Part shown: piece after piece, positions 56,010-64,000 of the stretch
Numbering within the stretch: position 1 is the stretch's first letter
Layout of the letters: every line of letters starts with the position of its first letter
Source: Apricaphanius iberus
Lineage: Eukaryota > Chordata > Actinopteri > Cyprinodontiformes > Aphaniidae
Assembly: GCA_028564705.1 (NCBI GenBank)
Contig: JAPXFQ010001300.1
Span: forward strand, 1-64,000
DNA: 64,000 nt
Reading direction: 5' to 3'
Translations under genes and position numbers: made by a program
The notes under the pieces: model-generated
What the model saw: the letters and a program-made list of their open reading frames with translations, nothing else
Databases searched by the model: none
What the model was told of the DNA's origin: nothing

Positions 56010-57138
56010 TGTCATCATCAATTTCAGAATTAGAGAGGGCAGAGTAATCACAGCAGGAAGCACAAATTAATCGTTTACTTCTTCTTCGAGAGTAGGAGCA
56101 GTTCTTTTATCTGTAACAGGGAAAGGATTTTCCCAAAAGGAGCACTCGTGGGGTGTATCAGGGCTGGTTAACAGAGAACTAAGACAGGTGTGATTAAGTT
56201 CAGAAGGAGTTAGAATAACTCTTAACAGAGGACGTGGACCTAAACAAATAACACAGTTGCCACCCGTAGTTTCAGCAGTCTGTTGTGCCTAAAGCAGCAA
56301 GTTATTAGTGTTTCCTGGAAATCCAGTAGTCATTTCAAACATTTCATCAGTGGCAAGTTCATCAGTAGTTGCCATTTGCAGCAGGGGTCGAAGGTGATTG
56401 ACGTGTGGGTGTGTCGTATATGAGCTCCAATCGTAATCTGGGGGGTCTGCCACAAGTACTGACTATTTCAGACCTCCATTTAACAATTAAAGATACATTG
56501 GGTAACCAGCATAGCAGATGCTTTTGCTTTTGAGCACTAATTTTGGGCGACTGTGGCTCAGTGGTAGAGTAGTTGGCTTGCAATCGGAGGGTCGTAGGTC
56601 GATTCCAGCTTCCTCTAGTCACATGTCTTAACCCCCAATCCTACATCGTCCTACCGAGCCATGTTGGCTATCGGTATGAATGTGGCTTCTATGTAAAAAG
56701 CTTTGAGTGGTCAGTATGACTCGAAAAGCGCTATATAAGCTCAGTCCATTTACCATTTACTCCTTCGATGGAAAGGATGTCTATTGGAATGGACGTGGTG
56801 GTTACTGATCCTACTGGCAGACATATCATAACATCAGCTCCTCGTTTATCCCCACACAAGGAAGTAGCAGATGGAGAGCTAGCATGTATTTTCTTTCTCA
56901 GCAGGGGAGGGCTTGATGGTATGGAGCTTAGGGCTAGAGTAGTGACGTCCGGAGCAGGAGAGATCAGGGCATTATTCTGCTGTAACCACTGAGGGGTGAC
57001 GTAGTGACTCAGCTGTTTGACCTGGTGTGTTTCTGTACAGAGATGCTCAAACTTTTTGTTTATGGCTCTGGTGGGCTTATCACTGAAGGGTGCGAGGACG
57101 TCATGCTCTCTTGTGTGATCCAGTTGGTTGGCGTCCAC
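56010..57138 (-). pseudogene. Retroviral envelope surface-like remnant, split by a SINE
   Basis: The minus-strand frame 57138-56761 (126 codons up to the SINE) contains a PLLRKK-type basic stretch and ICLPVGSV. After the SINE the reading continues from 56544 to a stop at 56362. Further out of frame to about 56010 is a Cys-containing segment with GPRPLLRV. Position between a polypurine tract plus 3' LTR and upstream sequence fits env. No transmembrane subunit, furin-like site followed by fusion peptide, or anchor is visible, so most of env is deleted. The assignment is by position and composition and remains moderate. Confidence 0.55.
56545..56760 (+). mobile_element. tRNA-derived SINE
   Basis: The 5' part looks like a tRNA: a polymerase III A box TGGCTCAGTGG at 56554-56564 and a B box GGTCGATTCC at 56597-56606, at tRNA spacing. 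The 3' part contains AAAAGCGCTATATAAG and ends CCATTTACCATTTAC. The length, about 215 bp, is normal for fish SINEs. It is inserted in the env remnant. Confidence 0.88.
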
Positions 57139-57254
57139 TGTGTGTCTCTCTTGCTGTCTACTCGCTGTTCGGTTTATCTTTGTTTGTGTTTCGACGGCCT
57201 TGCTGTGAGTCTGCCAGTCTCAGGGAGCTGGGAGAAGTTAGCCTCCCTGCCCCT

Positions 57255-57350
57255 CCCCCACATTAAAAGGTCAGCGCGAGGGGGGGTTAAAGTGGTGGGG
57301 GGGGCAGGGATTAAAAGGTCAGCGCAAGGGGGGGGTTAAAGTGGGGGAAG
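57255..57350. repeat. Two tandem copies of a G-rich 47-bp unit
   Basis: ATTAAAAGGTCAGCGC followed by a G run and TTAAAGTGG occurs at about 57263 and 57310. The plus strand here is extremely G-rich up to about 57385. Confidence 0.8.
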
Positions 57351-57417
57351 GGGAGGGGGACTTCCGGAGGAGGAAGGGGGGTTAAGGTTCACCCACAGGG
57401 CAAAAACTTTATGTCAA

Positions 57418-57475
57418 ACGCTCGTCAAACTGGTATTGACGAGCGTCCTTTCCTAACATGCTTTGGTAGGAAAGG
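57418..57475. other. Two adjacent perfect hairpins
   Basis: ACGCTCGTCAA (57418-57428) pairs with TTGACGAGCGT (57436-57446) across a 7-base loop; CCTTTCCTA (57447-57455) pairs with TAGGAAAGG (57467-57475) across an 11-base loop. There is no gap between the two. A third stem, CTTTTCT/AGAAAAG, lies near 57528-57543. Function unknown. Confidence 0.8.
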
Positions 57476-60030
57476 AGGAGTCGGGGATTTTCTGCTTTTA
57501 AATAGAGAAAAAGAACCATCGGCACTCTTTTCTTTAGAAAAGGGACAGAGCCGGTCGGACGGGGTTGTGATTCATCTGTGATCGGCCTAAAAAAGGTGAC
57601 AACCCATCTATCTTTAAAATAAAATTTCTAAACTCTACGTAACTTTAAACAAATTCCCTACATATAGCACGTTTTATTTTTTAATCTTAACTTTAAGCAA
57701 AAGTTCATAGATGCATGACAATTGTAAACAAATTCCCTCCTTATAGCGCGTCTATTTTATTCTAAACAATAGACTCTAAATACTAAATTCCCCAAATGCA
57801 TGATAATTAAACTTTGATTAAACTCTAAACTTTAAGCAACTTTAAACACATCTCCCTATGCATGATGATTAAATTATTAATACCTTTAAAAACAACTTTA
57901 AAAATAAATTTAAACTGCATCCGTTTAGGGTTTTTTATACTAAAACAACTACTTTCTGTGTGTTATATATGCTGAACAAAAAAAAAAACATTTTACCGTG
58001 GTTTATTTTGAAAAGCACACTTCCTCAATGTGTGTACAATTCTCTACTTGACATCAATAAAGAGATGGAAAGCTTGTTTAACTTATAGCAAAACATAGAA
58101 TTAGACTTTCTCTAACCTCAAAAAATGGTTTGCAATGAACCTCCGCAGAGGAAGAAGATAGAAAGAAAGAAATGGTTAAACAGAGTGAAAAGCGAGGACA
58201 ACAGATCCTACTGTTTTCCAACTCAGAGAAGAGAGTAATTTTGCTCCAGCAAGAAAGGTTCTGTCTATTTTAGAAAAAAAACATGGTTAGAGCATGCAAA
58301 ACTCTGCTTAAAAATGTAAACAGTAGTTGAAAGGTTGAATTCCGGTACATTCTAAAATCGTTTCGATGGAAAAAATCTTTCCAGGCTATGGTTCGTTTTT
58401 CGAAACGCAAGAATGAAGTTTAAAGGCAGGCTGAACAAACTACTTTCTCAAGTCCCCACCTCTATGCAAAGACTCCTCCCTCGGTTGTAACTGAATATTA
58501 ATAACCACTCTGTCTGTCTCAAAAACATCTTCTCACGACCCATCTAGGCCCAAGTTACCATCAGCGGCTGGTGCAGGGTGTTATGCGCACACACACACAC
58601 ACCACCTAATTGTGTTTCCATGTCTTGTGGGGACTCATCTCATTGACATAATGCTTTCCGTAGTGCCTTACCCTAACCTTAACCACACACATAAACAAAC
58701 ATTTAATCAAATGGTGCCTGGACTTCAGCGTGACCCCCAAAAACCTGTCGTTAATCAATTGCAGATGCTTTCTGAACTATGTAGGTTTCATGCGCTTTTA
58801 TGTGGGATCAAAACGGACGTCCCTCTGCAGCTGTGTATAGGTGTGCATACCAAACGCTGTTTTCATTAATACATCAAACGCATGTTTTTAGCAGTGATAT
58901 TGCACCTTGTATTACACTACAGTAAATACCTAGATCTGATCATATTCTGTAACATTAGGATAGTCTGGTTACGGTAAGCTCGCTGATTATCATGTCTCTA
59001 TCTATTTGCATTACGTTTAGTCTAATGTTTAGTTTTAAACCGCTCTTTGGAGTATGGGAGACACGCAATTTCAGTCTGCTGTGTAACGCACTTTCGTATG
59101 GTTTGATTAACAATAAAGTGGACTAAGATATAAATCTACAAATTCCGACATGTCTAGACTCAACTTTCCATTAATTTTGACTCTAAATTGCTAATGATCA
59201 TAAAAGGTTATAGCAGCTATATAGCTATATAAGTATATAGCGGGTTTGAAAGGGAACTAAACGGACCCAGCCAAATCTGTATGTGTACGTTTGTGAACGT
59301 ATGACAGAAAAAGTTTTATTCCGTCAAGCTGAGAGCGCTCTCTCTCCATCTCAAAACACCTTGTCATGAGCTATCTGGGTTCGAGTTACCATCATTAGCT
59401 GTTGGAGGGTGTTACACACACACACACACACACGCACACACCCTTGCTAAGTCTAGACAAAACTTTTCACCCTTTAAAAGGTAAAAAAATGTGTTTAGTT
59501 CCTAAGGGTAAACTAATTTGAGATGTTGTGGTTGTTAAAGGTAGGTATTTGAGTGTTAAAAGGTAAGCATAAGGATACTTACTTAGTTCCTTGGTAACAG
59601 TTTAAAAAATATGTTGGGTTAATTTCTAAGAGTTAATCATTTTTTTTTATTTAAGCAGGTAAGTATTAAAAGGTTCGTCATATTAGATTGTAGGTATAAG
59701 GTGTCTCTAAGATCTATAGAATTTTTTTATTTGAACAGGTGAAGAAATCTGAAGATTTAATCTATTTTAGCTTTGGAAGGTAAGTATTAAAAAGTATTCT
59801 TGCCTCTATTTAATTTTCCTTTTTCACAGGTGGAAGATAATTTTTTTATGGTAAATTCAGCGTTAGAGTTTTCTATTTGAAAGTTAAGTATTAAAAGTTA
59901 ATTATTAGGCTTTGGGGATTGATAGGGAGCTAGTTAAGGAACGAGAGGGCTGACCTAGTCTGAGCAGGACCAGTCACAGCAAGCTCTGTCCTTCCTTAAC
60001 CCAAGACCACCATCCATCAGGGAGGAAGAA
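57476..60030. other. Non-coding region with direct repeats and splice-site-like arrays
   Basis: No long frame. A segment of about 115 bp ending in a CA run is present at about 58490-58605 and again at about 59328-59440 (both contain AAGTTACCATCA or AGTTACCATCATTAGCTG-like blocks and GGGTGTTA before the CA run). From 59460 to 59900 the motif GGTAAGTATTAAAA recurs. It may be the leader of an LTR element or a long intron. Confidence 0.4.
59414..59438. repeat. (CA)n microsatellite
   Basis: A short CA run; a sister run at 58591-58605 lies at the same place in the other copy of the direct repeat. Confidence 0.9.
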
Positions 60031-61107
60031 AGTTAACACTAGAAGTCCCAGAGTTTTCTAACCCTCCTTTAGCCAAGAGCCAGCTAACTGGCTACTCTTT
60101 TGGCTATCGTTAGCATCAATTCATGTGTAAATGTGGTCATTACCTGAGCAATCTGCATGGGAGTGGGGGTGAATAGTTGCGGGTGTGGGGGAAGGAGGGC
60201 TCCTTTCAGTCTGTAGTGCAGCATAGTTGTTTGCACACAGCATTTCAGCAGGAAGATTTTGATCTCAAATCTTGGTCGCTGCTGAAAACTGTTTTTCTCG
60301 TGTGGGTTCTAATACTTATATTCTAAAAAATGTCTTGGCCTCCCCAATCTGTCTTCAAGTGGGACTATATCTGAGTTTTCTCCATCCCACTTATCTCAGA
60401 CTTGTAATAAAATGAAATATACACCTGGATCAGTCTATAGTCTGGTTAACAGAATAAACCGACTGGGTTGTTATTCACTCAAGCAGTTTTTAGAACACAC
60501 ATTGATCTATTTTTTATGCTTCCTATTTCACCACTTCAATATTTACGTGAACATTTTACTTGAGTGTAAAAATTATTACAACAACTGTGAGTTACAGAGT
60601 TCAATAGTTTGCCTTTTCCACAGATTTTCTAGTTTGCAGCTGGAACATAGTTAGTTTAGGCCAGCCTGCACTATTCATATATCTCAGACCTGTCTTTTTG
60701 TCAAGTTGGTCTTCAACACATTTTGTTAATCATTAAAGTGTTGAAAACTTTATACAAAATACTAAGCAATATTATTTGCTAGAATTGCTAATAACAGTTA
60801 TAAGACGGCAAGTAGGCCTACCAAATCCCATTGGTTTTCCAACGTGCTATTGGAACACAGATAAAGTCGGATGGCACGTTGTTCTGACTTGAAACGTTCA
60901 GGGCAAATGAATGCGGATTAACAGCATAAATAAATGTGTCTTCTTTTAGCCCATCTGATAATAACTTTGTAGGTTATGGAAGAGGACAAACAAAAAAGCT
61001 CTTCCTTGATGCCTAGCCTAAAGAGATCCTTGATCCTCAGAATCCTTGAAAATAGTCACTCGTAGCTAAAGAAAACTCCTTGGTGATGACTGGTTTTCTG
61101 TTTTCAC
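60031..61107. other. Intergenic, possible piggyBac-like end
   Basis: TTAACACTAGAAGTCCCAG at about 60033 resembles piggyBac termini in fish, but no opposite end was seen. The rest has short frames only. Confidence 0.3.
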
Positions 61108-61110
61108 TAA

Positions 61111-61697
61111 GGCCACGTCCACACTAAGCCGGGTAATGCCTTAAACGTATAATTATTTAGTCTACACCCCCCTATCGTCCACACTAACCCGGCGTTGTTT
61201 AAGGTCTGTGGCCGGATAACTATTAGCCGGGTAAGAGAGCCGTGTAAATCTTAATTCAAAGGCTAAGCGAGCTAGTGTGGACAGCTTCCCCGGATAATGA
61301 AAGGAAGTGGCGTCAATGAATGCTGCGTCAATAACAATATGACACTACAGACAAAGACAACAGCGAAGAGTAATAAATGGATTTCATCGTCTGTCCACAC
61401 CAAAAACTCTCTCTTCTTCTGAGCAGCTATTGTTCTCTTAGGTTAACGGGACAAGCAGATATGTACTGTGCTGTAGAGCTTCTTGTATATATTATGTAGG
61501 CGCCTGCGGCACGTAGGTTATACGCGTTTTCCGTTCGTCTTTTCGCGCATGCCCAGTATTTGCACAGGTCTGTATGTGATTGTGCAATCATGGGAACTTA
61601 AACTGACCTTAAACGGGGCGTAAATGCTCGTGTTGAGTGGATAACATTAGGCATCTAACTCCCCGTATAACCTTATCGGCTTAGTGTGGTCGTAGCC
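61111..61697 (-). mobile_element. Internally deleted PIF/Harbinger element with 3-bp target duplication
   Basis: Inverted ends with CCACACTAAGCCG are flanked by TAA at 61108-61110 and 61698-61700. The right 80 bp match, reversed, the terminus of the Harbinger element at 43030. Near 61385-61440 the minus strand keeps the start of the same Myb-like gene (AAQKKREF-type codons), with the ATG changed to ATA. At 587 bp it is a deletion derivative and cannot encode a nuclease. Confidence 0.88.
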
Positions 61698-61700
61698 TAA

Positions 61701-62155
61701 GAATACCACAGTGGACGGCAGTGATTCCAACACTAACCCTTCAGAAATTGATGGTCTGATTCAAAGTATTACTTCCTCACTGCGTTTGGCACTAGACAGT
61801 GTAGCTCCCTTAAAAAAGAAGGTAATCAGCCATAGGAGGTTGGCTCCCTGGTTTAGTGCAAAGTTGCGTACTTTAAAGCAGAATACTAGGAAATTGGAGA
61901 GAAAATGGCAACCTACATACTTAAATGATTCCTTTCTAACCTGGAAAAATAGTCTACTACTTTATAAAAATGCCCTTCGACAAGCAGCATATTTCTCATC
62001 ATTAATAGAGGTAAATAAAAATAATCCTAGGTTTCTTTTTAGTCCAGTTGCCAAACTCACACAGAGTCATAGCTCTGTTGAGCCAACTATTCCCCCTTCT
62101 CTCAGTAGTAATGACTTTATGGGATTCTTCATAAAATATATAAAATAAAATAAAT
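61701..62155 (+). pseudogene. CR1/L2-like LINE, region between endonuclease and reverse transcriptase
   Basis: The frame 61711-62148 has ITSSLRLALDSVAPLKKKV, RLAPWFSAKLRTLKQNTRKL and YFSSLIEVNKNNPRFLF, the linker typical of fish CR1/L2-type LINEs. It stops just before the reverse transcriptase. The latter appears at about 63560 on the same strand, so both may belong to one disrupted element. Confidence 0.75.
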
Positions 62156-63550
62156 ACATTCTATTAAAAATAAAATCTTTGGCGTTCTCCCAAACATGAT
62201 TAACTCTCTTTCAGTAAATGAGGCAGTATCCGAGAGAACTGTAGAACCATGTCTATGTCTGCACCGTTTTCAATTCCGTTGAACTTTCGGAATTATCACC
62301 AGTGTTGGGCAAGTTACAAAGAAATTGTAATATATTTCACATTACTAGTTACAATGTCAAAAATGTAATATGTTTGCAATCCATATTACTGTCTTAAAAG
62401 TGTAACTGAGTTACATTACTTTAAGTTACTTTTGGCTAAATATCTTAAATATTTAACATGACTTCTAACCACTGTAACTTATCCATTTACATTTTACACA
62501 AGTGTCACACCAGAAATACTGTATTTTTAACACTATTTTATTAAAATTAAGTCTCAAGTTCCTTTGCATGCCTTCTATTTCATGGTAATGTTTGCGTAGT
62601 TGAATTTTTAATATTATGATTAATCTGTTAGTATTATTAACACTGAGAGCCGAGGGTGTTAAAAAGGGAAGATGAAGATGGGCCAGAAAGCAGGTGTTGA
62701 GTTCACATGGCAACCGAGGTTAGAGATTTTTTTTCTTATATACTTAATTTTGAGAGTGTGGTCGGATTTTGAGACTCTTAATAAATGAGAGAGATTTCTT
62801 TAAACGTTAGGAGGTTTTAATATGATTTGAATTGATCATGCAGGAGGACAGTAACACATCACAGTAAATGTAGAATACTGACCTGTCTTGGTCTTGCTAC
62901 AACAAGCTTATATTATTACTAGCAACCTTGGTCTATCTATTCTACTCGATAAAGTACAACTCTCAAGATGAAAATCAGAGACTTTGTGGTGCCTTACTCT
63001 TAGATTAGAAAGCTGAGAACTTTGTATATCTTTAAGGATGCCCGGTCGAAGAACCATCTCCATGGTAACACAGGATATGGACTATCATTATCAAAACTCT
63101 CTGACCATGACTTGGGTAAAGTCGTCACTCAATAAGACTAATCATTCAAACTGATACTACAACATTAGGTAAACCAGGTCACAGTTGATTACAAAGTACA
63201 GAAAGTACATAACATTAAATTCTTTCCACCACAGAGAGTTTATCTTATTGTGTTACAACTTAACCCAAGCCATTGCCATTGTTTTGTATTTGCCAAGGTT
63301 CACTTACTCCCAGCTAAAGAGCCAAGTGCCTTCATCCTGAGAAATTCCCACCCTGAGAGAAGAGTTTTTCTTTAGAAAAAATATATGCAAGGTTGCTGAT
63401 TCTAATAAATACTTATTTTCATTTGAGCTTGGGCGAGGCAGTATTCAGCATTCACTGTGATCAATTGAAATATAATTAAAACCTCCAAGATAAAATGAAG
63501 TAATCTCTCTCACCTCTTTTTTTAAAATGCCTTTTTCCCACTACAGTTTG
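62156..63550. other. Insertions between two LINE pieces
   Basis: ACCAGTGTTGGGCAAGTTAC at about 62299 is the start of a widespread fish non-autonomous DNA repeat with AGTTAC motifs to about 62450. The stretch 62750-63490 might be a reversed LTR, but no ends were fixed. No gene. Confidence 0.4.
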
Positions 63551-64000
63551 TTAAATCTAATCAAAAGAAGGTGCTGAAAGCGCTCATCACAAAGATGAGA
63601 CTCTGATGTCAGGAACAGGAAGTGGATGGTGGATCTTGTAGGGATCAAGGGAACAGCGCTAGGCCGGTTTAAATCATATCTGTCCGACAGATTCCACTTT
63701 GTTCATGTCAATACTAAATCTTCTTCACACTCAAGGGTTACTTGTTGAGTACCACAGGGTTCTGTGCTTGGATAGATTCTCTTTACTATATATATGCTTC
63801 CATTTGTTAAAATAATTAGACAACATAGAATGAATTTCCACAGTTATGCTGATGATACAAAATTATATTTAACCATAAAACCTGATGAAACCAATCAGTT
63901 AGGTAGATTACGAGCATGTCTGAAAGACATAAAAACCTGGATGAAGTTTCTACTCTTAAATTCAGACAAGATAGAAGTTGTTGTCTTTGGACAAGAACCA
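63551..64000 (+). pseudogene. CR1/L2-like LINE reverse transcriptase, runs off window
   Basis: In mixed frames, ALGRFKSYLSDR-like sequence near 63660, VPQGSVLG near 63750 and the catalytic SYADDTKLYLTIKPDE at about 63843-63890 are followed by LLLNSDKIEVVVFG at the edge. At least one in-frame stop lies before VPQGS. The 3' part is beyond the window. Confidence 0.85.

Noticed and set aside
56545..56620. A functional tRNA gene
   Set aside because: Boxes A and B are present, but the sequence continues into a SINE body and tail and has no clear acceptor stem pairing.
57418..57475. Bacterial-type terminators
   Set aside because: No T run follows the stems, and the window is vertebrate.
60033..60060. 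A piggyBac transposon
   Set aside because: Only one end-like TTAACACTAGAA was seen, with no opposite end and no transposase; kept as a note in the region entry.

Overview
The window is vertebrate nuclear DNA, almost certainly from a teleost fish. It has one spliced host gene with a very long exon, many decayed transposons of typical fish families (Tc1/mariner, hAT, PIF/Harbinger, L2-like and RTE/Rex3-like LINEs, L1, endogenous retroviruses, a tRNA-derived SINE), many microsatellites and no prokaryotic features. The species cannot be named from the sequence.

Host gene: the only convincing host gene lies on the minus strand between 14.1 and 22.35 kb. A 4.06-kb coding exon, a 57-bp exon and a terminal coding exon join in phase to give about 1,394 residues. 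I identify it as resf1 (retroelement silencing factor 1, formerly KIAA1551). Its 5' non-coding exon(s) were not located. A hAT remnant and an inverted repeat sit in its intron, and a second hAT lies just upstream.

Layout: 1-4.02 kb is the 5' part of an endogenous retrovirus on the minus strand (LTR, primer-binding site, long leader, open gag running off the edge), lying inside a Tc1 copy. 4-8.4 kb holds two dead Tc1 elements, one split by an L2 LINE. 8.4-13.5 kb holds two LTR remnants, one inside the other, and a Tc1 element split by an RTE LINE. 22.4-31 kb is intergenic with hAT, Tc1 and AATTCTGA-type palindromic repeats. 31-32.5 kb is a LINE split by a solo LTR. 33.29-36.64 kb is a 3.35-kb element with about 1.3-1.4-kb inverted arms, a 6-bp target duplication and a short PHD-finger-like coding core; this is the strongest candidate for something undescribed. 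37.6-41.35 kb is a hAT element filled by an LTR, an L2 and a MADF-containing DNA element. 41.8-49 kb is a pile of LINEs, a MITE, a Harbinger end with an open Myb-like exon, an L1, an LTR and an error-rich L2. 49-57.2 kb holds hAT-like and MITE sequence, three LTRs and the 3' end of a second retrovirus with an env remnant split by a SINE. 57.2-61.1 kb is non-coding with hairpins, direct repeats and arrays of splice-site-like motifs. 61.1-64 kb is a deleted relative of the Harbinger element followed by pieces of a CR1/L2-like LINE.

How the parts relate: the mobile elements are almost all broken and nested, so insertion order can be read from target duplications. If the host gene is resf1, a gene for silencing retroelements sits in a retroelement-dense neighbourhood; no functional link is shown by the sequence. 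All family names come from reading protein motifs and terminal repeats by eye, not from database searches.
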